From Lentinula raphanica (Eukaryota; Basidiomycota; Agaricomycetes; Agaricales; Omphalotaceae): a stretch of DNA of 64,000 bases. Position numbers and translations under genes: made by a program. The stretch covers positions 1 through 64,000 of the forward strand of contig JANVFP010000024.1 in NCBI GenBank assembly GCA_027919835.1. The letters are read 5' to 3'. Below the pieces are notes generated by a model that was not told where the DNA came from, did no database searches, and saw only the letters and a list, made by a program, of their open reading frames with translations. Positions 22,962-34,879 of this stretch are shown here, piece after piece (the first letter of the stretch is position 1; each line of letters opens with the position of its first letter).

Positions 22962-23997
22962 ATGAATCTGTCTTCGTCCGGCAGCGTGTCTGATGCTATG
23001 AGTTTTAGTATGCCTGCCAACTCTTCACCTCGACAAATCTCTGAAGCGCGTAGCTACGCTAGGAGCCCTCCATACCGCCTCATCACATACAGCAAGCGAG
23101 ATCGACAAACTAGGAGTCGTCGTACGCAGTCGGATTCGAATTCCGATGAGCCGATTGTCATCTCCGATAGCGACGATTACCGCAACGTGTGTACTCTTAT
23201 CTCTAGATCCTATCTGACAAGTCTCATCCTTCACACAGAGTCCGTCGAGAAATACTCGTTCGAAGGGGAAGGGGAAGGAGAAAGCAAGGATGGCTACACC
23301 AGAGACCTTTTCCGACGATGATGTCGTTTATGTTAGCGGACCTTCCAAAGTAAGTCACCATGTTCGATAGGAAGCGCCCCTTCTCATTCTATGCAGCCTG
23401 GATCTAGCCGTCAAACGAATTTCGAAGCAAACGCCGCTGTCGAAACCGGAACCCAGTCTCATTCTACTCAGGCTGGCCCCAGCCATCGAATGAATCTACA
23501 GACAGATGCTACCGTCGAAGATGAAGCCCAGGTTTGTTAAGCTCTGCCCTCCATCATCTCAATCTCAATGTATTCTCAGGAACTCAGGACGAGACTCGTA
23601 GCTCTTTATGCCAAGCAAGAGGAACATCTTACTTGCTCTATCTGTCTCGACATTGTCAATCACCCATACCTGTAAGCTGTCATATTCATTTGGTTTGCCC
23701 TTACTCACATCTGGTGCTAGCCTGTGGTGTGGCCATTTCTTCTGTGCTGACTGCCTTACTGTCCACGGCAAAGCTCTCGTTGCGCAGCGTGACAACCCGA
23801 CATGTCCTACCTGTCGAACGGTTTATGGTCGTTTCCTACCCGTCGAATCGCATACTTTACAACAGCAGGCCATCGAACTTCGAGAGACGCTCCAGCGCAC
23901 GCAGCCCGTACGTGCTCTACTCGATTGGCCTGCCGATTTCAAACCCGAAAAAATTTCCTATCGATTCTCCGTTCGTCGTAACGATAGACTATTTTGA
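22962..23997 (+). CDS. RING-finger (C3HC4) protein
   Basis: Probable E3 ubiquitin ligase. Exons are 22,962-23,186, 23,239-23,349, 23,397-23,531, 23,580-23,671 and 23,721-23,997; all introns are 46-52 nt GT-AG and keep the frame. The N-terminal half is disordered, with basic patches and an acidic EPIVISDSDD motif resembling a SUMO-interacting motif. The C-terminal half carries the RING: CSIC, then LWCGHFFCADC, then CPTC, giving all eight ligands of C3HC4 with short inter-pair spacing. About 20 residues before it, LRTRLVALYAKQEEHL is helical. Substrates are unknown. The ATG at 22,962 is the first in frame. Confidence 0.85.
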
Positions 23998-24328
23998 GAT
24001 TTTCCAGTTTACTCTACCTTCGAATCTTGAACCGTCAACGCTACTCCCTCCCACATCTCAATTCATAGTCCAAAAAATATCAATATACTCGTACGCGGCC
24101 CTATCACCTACCTTACATCTTATTTTGATTATTCTGGTTTTGAAAATGTACATAAAAACTTCACTCATGTCTCCAAATGTCTTTCTATGATAACTTCATA
24201 TACCTCCTACCTTACTTCTTGTATTTGATACTCAAATGTACATCGTCTCGCGAGTAATATAAACTGCTTCATTAAACTGGATCGTAAAATATCATCGAAT
24301 TCATCAACTCGTATTTCAAATGTTTGAA

Positions 24329-27300
24329 TCATTCTACATCCATAGCAGACCCTCCCTCGCCTGGCGCTGTGGTACCGATGCCCATGTTTGGCGTAGCACT
24401 GGATCCGGCTTCCGGGGTTGTATTTGGATTGTAGCCTTTGAAGCTAACTCGATTAAAGCTGTATTCTGCCAACTTGAGCTCCATCAACTCATGAGGGAAC
24501 AGCGGCTCAAGAAATTCTTCGCGAAAAAATTCCCGAGGGAGGTCGGTAGGGGGCGACCGATGGCTGAGCTTGTTTGAACGAATCCTAGGAATACGACCGG
24601 CTCCTGCTCGATGGAAAATCAGTTTTTCAAGAACAGGTGCTTGACCCATGATGTTGAATAAATCATTGAAATCAGGATGTCGCCAATAAGACTGAAGGAC
24701 GACCTTCACATTCTGCTTGACTTTAACGCCCTCCACTTCCACTTCTCTAATGTCGTCCTCTTCATCGGACATACCGTTATCACCTAAGATCTCCGTCACA
24801 TTGAGTCCATAAGACCAAAAATCAACTCCAGACTGATCTCCACGCTCTCGACAAACTCCAATCATGATAGCAGCAATGTCAGCACGCGACGTCCGCTTCT
24901 ACAGGGATGTTAGAGCAGTCAAAGGAACCAAAAGGGATTCACTCACTACATGGAGAACGCTCCTGTTGGCGCTACGCTTCTTCCGTTTGTCATGGTTCAA
25001 AGCAATACGCAGAACCCGGTCGTCGTTGGTTTCGCCAGGTTGCAGGCGCGCGTCGATGATGTCTTTGTAGATGCGGTAGAGTCGATCTCTGAACAGATCA
25101 TCCCACTCAATCTTCTCAGTCTTCTTCCCAAACCGGCCATCTTTACAGTTGGCAACGATTTCTCGTGCTTTCAGAGCGAATTTATGAGCAAGCGCGCGGT
25201 TCCAGGGAGATGCCTTCATTGATTTCACATCAGCAGCAAATTTGTCGATCCGGGTGTTGCGCAGTTTTGGACCGTTGTTTATCGGATCCCGGATGAAATC
25301 TTCTATCTTCTTGAGCTCGATTCCATCCCTGGCAAAGACTGCCCAAATGCTCTGAACATTGAAGGCTTCCTTCAATAAGTCTCGAGCGAGTTCCTGATTA
25401 TGGATACATGAGTAGATTGTGCATTTTGGAGAGGTGAGCGCTCACATTGATAGTGTTTTTGACAGTCTTTTTGCCCCCTTTGCTCTGACGTGACTTTTCC
25501 CAACGTTTTTGCACCTGACTAATGTCACTAGGCTCGTCGTCGTTGTCCAGAGGTCTTCTCGCGTCTTGATCTGATCCATCTTCATCGTCAGAGTCCATCT
25601 CGGTGGCTGGGTTCCTATTCGTATTTGGTGTGGGGACTTCTTTTTGCTTTCCTTTATCTCGAGTTCGACTACCAGACTAGGTAACAATGAAAAACCTCTT
25701 TAGTTGTTTCGTTTCTTGAGACGTGTCAACATACCGCTTTAGATCGAGTAGAATCACCAGCGCCCGAGTTACGACGACCTTCATCCTCGTCGCCGTCTTG
25801 ATCCGATTCATCATCCAGATAAGTATCGCGTTCTCCGTTGTCCTAGAGGAGTAACATTAGAGGTTGGATGAGCACTATGAGCCTTTGGTGCAAAAGGCTT
25901 CGGTCACACCTCCATGGCATAGTTGGAAGTTCTCGGTTTATCCCACGGTTTCAATCGTTTCTTGGAACCCTGAAGCAAGAGTTAAGAATTGAAGAAACAA
26001 GCGAACGTAATGCTCCGTGTACTTACATCAAGCCCGACCGAAAAATCAGGTAGTCTCCATTGTGGATAGTTAGCACGAACACGGTTCAACTCTGCCTGTA
26101 CCGGTGCTCTTGCCAGCGTACGACCCAGTCCGCCTACAGATCTGAGATCACGTAGAATATCCCCGTCCAATGGACGTGCAGGGGGAAAACCGGGTCCCGC
26201 TGCTTGACTTGGTTGGGGGGAAGGGTTTGACATCGACGGCAGCGGTGGTTGAGCAGTTCGAGCTGAGGTTGAAGATGAGAACGAGGGAGGAGCATTTTGA
26301 GCACCTGATTCACGAAGAGCCTGTAAAGATGATTCAATCGTGGGTAAGGAAGAAAACGGCATAGGCAATCACAGCATACCTGGTTTTCGCGTTCAAGTTT
26401 GTGGATCCTAAGGGTCTTCTCAAGATTATCCTGCTGTAAAGCCGCCATCTGATCTGAGACAGCGTTATTTGCAGTGGTCTTTGCAGCCCCGAATTTCCCA
26501 TATAAGTGGAAGCCATACAAATGAAAGAGTGCATTCTTACTGCTGTTGTACTTTCCTAGAGCAAATATCAGCATATGGCACACGCGAAACACATATATAC
26601 ATACTTTCAAGCTTTGGACAATCAATTCCAGACGATCTTTCTCTTTCTGAACCTTCACGACTTCTTCAAGCTTCGCCTGCAATTGGCGATTCAGGTCTTG
26701 CGATTTTACCGAAGAGTCGCGTTTCGCCGCCTGTGGATAGTAAGTGTCGCACTGTAGTGTATGTCCTTCGACTCGAAGTGGCTGACCTGGAGTTCTTCCT
26801 GGACTCTTGAAAGATTCTCTTCCACCTCCGAAAGCTGAGTTTCTGTAGATTCATGGGTTTTCTGAAGGAACGTGATTTTCTTTTCAGCCACCGCTCTAGG
26901 AGAAATGGAACTTACCTTCAAGCTCGCGTATCGTCCGGACAACACATCGAATCGGGGCTACAATCGACCGCGTTAGCACTTGAATCTAAGTGAGCTCTCG
27001 AACATTTACTCGTGCTATCCAGTTTTCAGCTTGAACTGTCTGAATCATACATTCTCCGTGAACATCTCAAGGTTGGCTTCCCAACGGGCATGACTGACCT
27101 GTAAATTGTTCTTCTCATGCTGCAATTGGTCACGCTTCTGCTCTAGATCACGACACAGCTTTTCTTTTTCTTCAAAGCGCCGCTTCCATTCCTCTTTCTC
27201 ATTGAATGTCTGTTGATATAAGCTCTATACAATCAATCAGCGTTAACGACCCAGAAGATGTCCGCAGAAATCACTAACGTTTGACTGTCCAACTGATTCT

Positions 27301-30037
27301 GCAGATTGACCATGCAGGAGCTCCTTTTCCGCCTTGAGTAGGAGCATTAAAGAGAACGATCAACGAGGTAAGGGCTGGTTTTACAGACCTCCAACTGTTC
27401 AACTTTTTGCTCAAGTGCCTCGTGATGCTCCTTGGCTTGTCTGAGGAGCTCCTGCGTACTTGCTAGGTTGTTTGAGTTCAAAGCACGGTCTTGCTGAAGC
27501 TCTATGTTGGTAGCCTCGTACTTTTTCTACAAACACACTTGACGATGAGAATGTAGCAACCGAGAACATGAGCAACGCACCTGCCAGCGATCAATGGTCT
27601 GACGCTGTTCGGATATTTCTCCAGAGAGTTGTTCTTTTGTGTTAGAAAGTTCGGTATTGAGGGTGAGTGCTTTCTGCACCTGACCATTCAAATTGCTGAT
27701 TCGCACCTAGAAACAGCATATGAAATCAGCGAAAGGGAGGCATTCGCTATGACACCATACACGAAGGTCATTGGCCTCTAGCTTATGCTTCTCAAATTCT
27801 GCTGCGAGCTGATTTTTCTCGTTCGAGACCGTGCTAAGTTGTGCAGAAGCCTGTTCCAGCTGACTAGACAATTCGTCGCACGCAGTCTGAACCCTCGTCA
27901 GAGCAAGAAAATGATGAACAGGGAACTCATGGCATACCTGCTTCTCATTGAACTTTTCCTGGAGACTTTGCCTTTGAGTCTCAAGATCTTCGGAAAGCTT
28001 CTGGCATCTGCCCTATGATTGCACCCCGTTCGGTTTCCAGATCCTTCAGTCATAAGCAAACAAGATTAGGAAAACATACAGTTAAAACATGAATTCGGCC
28101 ATCAGCGCTACTACTATTCTCAGCAGCCTCAGTCGTGAGGTTGGTCAGCTTTGTCTGTAAGTCGCGAGTCGTTGCGTCTGAGGTCACCAGCTTTGTCTGT
28201 AAGTCGCGAGTCGTTGCGTCTGAGGTCACCAGCTTTGTCTGTAAGTCGCGAGCCGTTGCTTCTGAGGTTGTCAGCTTTGTCTGTAAGTCGCGAGCCGTTG
28301 CTTCTGAGGTCGCCAGCTTTGTCTGTAAGTCGCGAGCCGTTACTTCTAAGGCAGCGTGAGTCTCCTTGAACGTCAATACTTCTGCTTTAAGTCCGTCGAG
28401 TTCGGATTGTGTTTTCCCGTGTTTGATCTTCTCATATGAGACGGAATCAGTCATGCAAGAAGCCAAGTACATGGTGAAAACTCACAAATTGAAGCTCATT
28501 TGCAGTACTAGAATCATCCAACAATTTCTGTAATCTTGCTATCTCTTGTTCTTTCTGTTCCTACAGATCGGGCATCGTATCAAAGTTGCTCTCTGAATTT
28601 CAACATTTCATGTCTCACAAGCTGATTAGCGAGTTAGGAGTTAGGATTTCTGAACTTTCCAAGACCTGACGGTGATTCGAAAACTCACTAGCTCTGTCCC
28701 AGCGTTTAGCTCCTTTTGCCGCTAAACATCACGCCGGAAGGTTGAGTATTATGAATTGGTGATCGATAACTATAACCCACCAAATCTTGTTCGAGAGACT
28801 TCACTCTCTCATCCGAATCTTCCTCGAGCTTTCGATGCTGCATCTAGTATGAAGAGTCATGACCATCACTGTATATGTCGGGAAGACATGACAAACCTGT
28901 AAGGCAGTATGATCTTCCTTGAGTAAACCGAGGTCGTTCGATAGCTGTGTATTGGCATCCTCCAGTTTATTCTTTTCGGCATCTGTTGTCTCTACTAGTC
29001 GGTCCAACTCTGATTGCATTTCCTCAACGTCATGGAATAACGAATCCTTTTTCTCGCGGAGTTGAGAAACCTCATTCCGAAGCCCTTCCAGTTCAATAGA
29101 TTGCTGAGTAACCTTGGTATCAATATCCTTCTTGTCTGCCTCGACGGCTTGAAAACTCTTCTGCAAAGATGCATAGTCAGCTTCCAGTTGCTTATTGGAA
29201 GTCTGAACAATAGATCAGTTTCGTATGAAGTTGAAACTATCGATAAGTTCACCTTGACATCCTTATTCTCTTTCTCAACGGCTTTAAGATTCTCCTGTAA
29301 AGATGCATACTCCGTTTTCAACCGCTCGTTGGTACTCTGAACAATACAACAGTCAAGCATGAGTTTTGGGAGATAATTAGAATGTTCACCTTGATTCCCT
29401 TGTGCTCGTTCTCAAGGGCTTCGGCATTTTTTCGCAAAGACTCACATTCGGCCTCCAACTGCACATTGGAACTCTGAGCGATACATCAGTGACATGTACG
29501 TTCAGCATGATTAGTGAGTCTACCTTTGAATTCTTGGTAGCTTGGTTAAGTTCCTTGTTACAAGTTTCCAACGACCGGATCTGAGAGCAATATTGGTGGC
29601 ATTCGGTCTAGAATTGTCAGTAAGAAAATGTAGATACGATATAAGACCTTCTGAAACATACTTCCAATGCTTTGATCGCGGTATCTCTATCAGCAATGTC
29701 TTTGTCATAATTCTGTCCAACGCGCCAAACCCTCTGATCAGTGTTCGTCTCCTGGTTTAAATACGATTTCAGCTGCTCCACTTGCGTCTGCAGTTTTGAA
29801 GTCTTTGCACTTTCAGCGGTGATCTGCACGGTCAGCTGATGAATTTGTTTTTCCCGTCTTGAGACTTCTTCCTCCAGTTCGCTGATTCTGTCGAAGCCTG
29901 TTCGTTTCCGATGCTGGTTATTGGGACCGAAGAGAGATTCGACACGGAAATCGGAACTCGTAGCAACCGCTGACTATGATTTGCACTGAACATTCTGATA
30001 CTGTGATGAAATACACGTTACGTACATCAATATCCAT
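24329..30037 (-). CDS. Long coiled-coil protein with conserved C-terminal domain of unknown function
   Basis: A gene of about 5.7 kb with many 45-70-nt introns. Exon 1 (30,037-30,026) encodes MDID; the next starts at 29,973 (SAVATSSDFRVESLFGP). From 29,870 to about 26,130 nearly every exon is heptad-rich coiled coil (ISELEEEVSRREKQIHQL and so on). It includes look-alike exons (SSNVQLEAECESL, TSNERLKTEYASL, TSNKQLEADYASL) and a five-fold 14-residue repeat. A disordered acidic hinge follows (MDSDDEDGSDQDAR). The last two exons (25,393-24,950 and 24,898-24,329) form a domain with SPWNRALAHKFALKA and RDRLYRIYKDIIDARL, then IAAIMIGVCRERGD, FRHPDF-like YWRHPDFNDLF and PPTDLPREFFREEFL. This domain recurs in the neighbouring plus-strand gene. 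Function unknown; a scaffold-like role is only a guess. Confidence 0.7.
28142..28355 (-). repeat. 42-bp minisatellite in coiled-coil exon
   Basis: Five tandem 42-bp units, each with CAGCTTTGTCTGTAAGTCGC on the plus strand, encode the 14-residue unit ATARDLQTKLVTSE (variants ATTRDLQTKL) on the minus strand. The period is a multiple of three and matches two heptads, so copy-number change would preserve frame and coiled-coil register. Confidence 0.9.
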
Positions 30038-30371
30038 ACACTGGGTGGATGGTTGAGTGAGAATTCTGGTCTAGAGTAGTGTCAAATTCTGTTGGAAGAG
30101 AGTGAGATAATGGGAAGGACATACTGAGCCGCGTATTGTCTCTGTTGAACTATGCATAGATACATCTGACTACGAAACACAGGGCACAGTAAGCAATTCA
30201 TTGTGGGAGTAAAAGCAGACAGTACACACCTTGGTGAGTTTCACAAGATTGCTGACTGAAGTGTATATGTCCATGGCATTGTCGGTGCGAGACTCTCCTT
30301 CCGCCTCCATGGCGGAACACGAATGGGAAAGAAAGTTAAGCGCTGAGAAAACGTGTTTCCCTGCAGGTATG

Positions 30372-30379
30372 TATATAAG
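30372..30379 (+). promoter_or_regulatory. TATA box TATATAAG
   Basis: It lies 135 bp before the split start codon of the plus-strand paralogue. Transcription would be expected to begin near 30,405, which places the first usable ATG at 30,507. Confidence 0.5.
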
Positions 30380-30506
30380 CGCCCGAGAATCGGGAGCTCC
30401 CCGCCCGTCTACTACAGTCTACAACCCTCGTTGTCCACGATTTGTCCACGATCTCATTTCCAGATTCAACGGTCTGTGCATTAGTCCCTCTGGCAATACA
30501 CACACC

Positions 30507-31653
30507 ATGTATGTTACTCTATCTGATGTAGAAAAGCAACAAGTCAGCTAACCTTTTTCGATACTAGGCCATACACTGAAGCTGAAATTCGCCTTCATGT
30601 CAATGTTCGTAGATTTTTCGATGCTGACTAGGGACGCACTCAAACGACATATGTACAGAAGCTAATACGAACAGTAATCAATGGTTATATACAGATTACT
30701 GACGATTGGCGAGATTTCACCGTCGCTGCTGAAGACCTAGGCCGTTTTCTTGCTGATCCTCGCTCGTATACTCTGGAGCTCAAGCCGGGCATGAAGCTGG
30801 ATACCAGTGCCACTATGGCCAGTGATATGAAGCACTCCCCTTGGAACCAGACTGTGGCCCTTGTTCTAGCTACCAAAGCTGCCGAGCTGGCTGTCGACAA
30901 TACAGAATATTATGGACCTACCAGGACACTTGACAAATGGACGGATATGATCAACGCACGACTATACAGAGTATTCCTAACTGTGGCGAAGGCAAGGAAT
31001 GGAACCTTAGACTACGACTATGAATTGCAGAAACAGCAGAGCAAACAACGAAGACTCCGTCAATACGTGCGTATCCTACCAACTTCTACTGGGGTATTGA
31101 CATACCATCATCATCTAGACGCACGAACGTCGAGTCCAAATCGCTACTGTGATGATCACAGTGACGCAAAGTCTCAACAACGAGGCGGAGTATATGTGTT
31201 GGTCCGAAATACTCTATTCCCTTGACCAGTTGGGTGTCGCAGGCACTTCTGATAGTGAAGACATTCTGGATACTCAGGGACAGCAGGGAGTAGTGGTCTA
31301 CGAGCCGAATTTTCGAAATCCGTGGTTCCGAAAGTTGTTTCATGAAGTTGATAGTGTTCCTCAAACCGCGTCTGCTTTGTTCACCAAAGTCGGACGCAAA
31401 AGACTTTCCAGAATATGTGGAAATGAGCGAGTCGAACGCGCGCCTCCAGCGAATCTTCCATCGTCGTACTATCGATCTGACTACTTAGAGAAGATGAGGA
31501 AAGGCCTCACTCCGACTGTTGCCCCTACCAGCGATGGCCGACCACTTCCCAGGTATGTCAACTCATGTTAGATTCGAGAACGTTACTCACCCCAACAATA
31601 GCCTCCCGGATGTTAAATCCATACTATCTCAGTTGGAAGACTATAACCAGTAA
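30507..31653 (+). CDS. Paralogue of the coiled-coil protein's C-terminal domain
   Basis: Exons after the first begin at 30,568 (MPYTEAEIRLHVN), with later introns ending before GRTQTTYVQKL, THERRVQIATVM and SLPDVKSILSQL. The protein aligns block by block with the C-terminus of the minus-strand neighbour: SPWNQTVALVLATKA with SPWNRALAHKFALKA, INARLYRVFLTVAKAR with RDRLYRIYKDIIDAR, FRNPWFRKLF with WRHPDFNDLF, and APPANLPSSYYRSDYLE with SPPTDLPREFFREEFLE. It has no coiled coil. The proposed ATG is split (AT at 30,507-30,508, G at 30,568) by a 59-nt intron. If translation starts further upstream, the N-terminus would be longer. Function unknown. Confidence 0.65.
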
Positions 31654-31908
31654 AGAAACCTAGAATAAACCTTTCATAGTCGTTTGTGATACACTGCTTG
31701 TTGAATGCAAGGTTATTCATACAGTGAAGTATCTCGTAGCGCATTACATGGAATACAAAGTATGTCTAATGAGATTCTATTCTTCCAAAAATGAATACTT
31801 TGAACGGAAATAGCGACGGTTAGCTATCGGATCAAGCTGTTCGCTAAGTCTAATAGCGCCCGAATAGCGCTGAGAGTTAGTAATGGAGACCACTGGCATA
31901 CAACTAAC

Positions 31909-32400
31909 TCACCTTTTGACCGCTCTATCAGCCGCTTTGTCTTCCAATCCACTCTGCAAATTGCGAATGGAAACCTTCGTCCCACACGCAACCAACAACA
32001 CGTCCCCTCTCATGACTTTACCACCAATATTCTGGATTGGGACGTTCACCGGAAGTCGTTTGTGCCTTTTGAAAAACACAAGGAACGTGAAGACCCGACC
32101 GCCGTATTGGATGGTGACGACTGTGTCATGAAGATACGGCTGAGTTCGTTGCCCAGACAAGAGAAGGGAGGCATAAACAAAGCGGTCCTTCGCTGGCCGT
32201 CGGGTGTTGTGTCGAACACGAGCGGTGACTGCTTTGGGTTGTGTCAGATTGGCAGAGTAGAGTCGGGCTCGGATACTCTTGGTGATGGTCTACGATCGTC
32301 GTCCGGACATCAGACTCATCATTATCGAACAGTGCATTTTACTTACATGACGCTCCGAAACGGAGCTTGCGATGTGGTGCATCCCCATAGTCGATGATAT
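31909..32400 (-). CDS. Small unrecognised protein
   Basis: The minus-strand frame reads ARLYSANLTQPKAVTARVRH, FVYASLLLSGQRTQPYLHD, YGGRVFTFLVFFKRHKRLPV, GKVMRGDVLLVACGTKVSIR and ends AADRAVKR. The blocks FFKRHKRLPVN and RGDVLLV look like a conserved Agaricomycete domain of unknown function. An upstream exon may begin near 32,385 (MHHIASSVSERH, then a GTAAGT donor). Exon joining is uncertain. Confidence 0.5.
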
Positions 32401-32624
32401 TGGATATTGGTTAGAGTGGGCTCGAGTGGCAAAGGATACGCGTAGGAGGGATCTGAAATGTTGAAAACTTGCGATTGCTCAGGCTCTTTTATACTGTGAG
32501 TTCGAAACGGTCCCTTTGTATGAACATTCAATTCATGTTCCTTTGTATTTTCGGCTGTCCAGCTCCCCTTTCTTTAACTCTTTCTTCCATCTTCTACTTT
32601 CCATCTTCCATCTTCCGTCCTGTC

Positions 32625-33309
32625 ATGTCCCTCAGGAGAGGCCATAGTCTTGTCAGCGAGTACGCGGTACGTGCTACAGGATCTCGCTGACAAAGTTCTA
32701 ATATTCCGAACAGAAGGCGCGTCGGATCGGTCAATTATCTCGAGAAGTAGAAAGGCTACAACGGCAGCTACACGTGAAGGACCAACAATTGTCCTGGAAA
32801 GACCAGCAACTTTCTTTGAAGAATCAGCAGTTGGACCATGCAGAGTTGGAGCTAGATGAATTAATGGTACGTTCGATATTCATTCATGGAGGCAATTTGA
32901 CGCTAGTTCCTCTCCTTAGAACTCCGAATCTCAACGTATCCAGGCTCTTGAAGACGAAAGAAGGGAGATGTTCGTCGACAAGACCCAAGCTGAGATCAAG
33001 GCGGAAAGATTTCAGCGTCGCTACAACCAATCCGAACGCCAGTTAGAAGAAATACAACGATCAATGACGGAAGTATTCTGTGCCAAATCTGAAGTGGAAT
33101 TGAAGGCAGAAAGATTGCAACACCGTGTCGACGAACTGGAGGAGGCCTTAGGAGAGCTACAGCGTATCTCGGCGTCGAAAGTTGAGAAAGAGTCGAGTGG
33201 CACAGGAAAGGTTTACCCAGGCTATCTTTCCAGTGAAACCGTCTCTCACCAAGTCAAACCTAGCATAACACGTACAACCGAACGAACGAAGATATCGGCC
33301 CCTCCGTAG
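32625..33309 (+). CDS. Small coiled-coil protein
   Basis: Exons are 32,625-32,666, 32,714-32,866 and 32,920-33,309, with phase-consistent GT-AG introns. After MSLRRGHSLVSEYA the protein is almost entirely coiled coil: RQLHVKDQQLSWKDQQLSLK, then ERREMFVDKTQAEIKAERFQ and VELKAERLQHRVDELEEAL. The imperfect repeat KDQQLSWKDQQLSLKNQQL is notable. The tail is polar and disordered. A CT-rich promoter tract (TTCCATCTTCCATCTTCCG) precedes the ATG. The neighbours also encode coiled coils, but no common function can be shown. Confidence 0.7.
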
Positions 33310-33365
33310 TGAGTGGTTATCCTCAATCTTTGTTTCTTTCTCATCTCATCCCTTAGCTTCCCCAG

Positions 33366-34435
33366 ATGAATACCACAGCTGACGCACTGCCTCACACACA
33401 AAATCCAGGACCTTTGCCGCTCTGGAGCGAACAGTCGAGGGAACACACCGCAACAAATAATAACGAATCAAGCCCCAAGGTAATTCCTCATTCGTCTCCT
33501 GGTTGTCGACGGTTTCCTCACTCACTTTGGTGCAGCTCCTTCCGCAATCTGAAGATGCTTTGCAGTTGACGGGTGCGCATCATATACCGCAAATAATGGA
33601 ACGGCGCGCCAATACTGCTCAGCCCGAGGTATCCGTGCCTCAATTGCCTCTTGGTCGTTTGCGCTCATTTTAACTCTCTTTGTTTTAGTTGCTTCTTGAT
33701 CCTGAAGCCTTCTTGCAGTCAACATACGCAATCCAGCTCCCTTATCCTGAAGACAATCTGGACGTCGATAATGCTTATTCCATCTCGCTCGGGATTCCTG
33801 AGATCGTAGAACGCAGTGCATCAACTGCTACACTACCTAAGGTATATGTTTCCTCATTTTCCTGTCGGGCCGCGCTTATCCTCGCTCAGCTCCTTCCCTA
33901 TCCTGAAGAGGCCATACAGTCAACTAACGCCCAATCTTGGTTCCGTGATGCATTTGATTATGTGAACGTTGACCTGGGTGACAGTTATACCTGTATCCTT
34001 CAGAGTTGGATTCAGCTTGAGCGCATGAAGGGCTGGGTATCACCTCAAAAAGGAATTGCATGTAAGCACCGCCCCAAGGAGCTTACTCGCTGGATTATGA
34101 CCGGCAGGTATGATCGACGCGGAAACGAGCCTTTGTTCGAGAATGATGAACTGTCGAACTTTGGGAAAGCATTTGTGCTTTGGTGGACCAGCCTGAAGCA
34201 ATCGTGCTACGAATCCAGAAGAGGCAAAAAAGGGAATGGATGGGGTACGCTCAATACGAGCGGGAAGAATGGATGGTTTAGCATCGTTGTCTGTCTCAAA
34301 TGGTGGGGATCGGTCTCAGGGAGCACAGTGAGGAAGCTTTGCATGCAATGTGGCGACAGTCCACTCAGGACGTGCAACTTATTCTGGACGAACTTATTTC
34401 TTTCAACGGAAATGTAGCGGGATCTTAGTTGTTAT
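33366..34435 (+). pseudogene. Repeated-exon gene with Trp-rich C-terminal domain, frameshifted
   Basis: Exons are 33,366-33,479, 33,536-33,628, 33,689-33,841 and 33,890 onward, all joined by phase-0 introns. Three exons begin with the same motif (LLPQSEDALQLTGA, LLLDPEAFLQSTYA, LLPYPEEAIQSTNA), and a fourth copy is internal (LPYPEDNLDVDNAYS). The last exon has a mushroom-type domain: WFRDAFDYVNVDLGDSYTC, then GWVSPQKGIACKHRPKELTR, WIMTGRYDRRG and KNGWFSIVVCLKWW. Right after KWW, at the G4 run 34,305-34,308, the expected C-terminal helix (GLREHSEEALHAMWRQSTQD) lies in another frame. One missing G explains it. Either a genuine C-terminal frameshift or a sequencing error. Confidence 0.65.
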
Positions 34436-34879
34436 TGCTACAATATTTAACGCCTTTGAGCGATGAATTCTCCATTGACATCTTGTATCATGTGAAGCAA
34501 ATATATGAATACAAATAGCCACTGTTGCTCTACTCTCAAAGGTAGACCTCAAGCATCCGTCACTCCAAGTCGAGGTTGAGCGCACTGTTCATTGGGTATG
34601 TCTAGTTTATCTTCTCATATATCTTGGCAGATCCGTGGATTAGCATTGGCGAGTAACTTGAAGACGTGTTCGTAACGTTTGAACGTTGACTGAGGTCTGA
34701 TGAGCATGAGGGTTTGATGAGCATGAGGGTCTGGACTTGGTCGTTGACGGTTGCGTTCACTCTCCTCTGATCGGGAGATGATCCGGCCCGGACATCCAAG
34801 TGTTGGCCAGGACGCTTGTTTTCTTGTTTTCTTATTTCTTTCACCTATCTTCTACACGTCATAGAGTGCTTCGAATGCT
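34431..34879. other. 5' flank of the TNP2-like transposase
   Basis: No gene seen. A short duplicated phrase (TTTGATGAGCATGAGGG) occurs near 34,690-34,730. No CACTA-type terminal repeat could be identified here or after the gene. Confidence 0.3.

Noticed and set aside
22657..22965. Plus-strand reading frame overlapping the RING gene start by ATGA
   Set aside because: Translational coupling of this kind is not expected in a fungus, the frame has no domain, and it more likely belongs to the 5' flank.
28135..28369. Plus-strand repetitive proteins opposite the coiled-coil minisatellite
   Set aside because: Antisense shadows of the 42-bp repeat; codon content and splice context support the minus strand.
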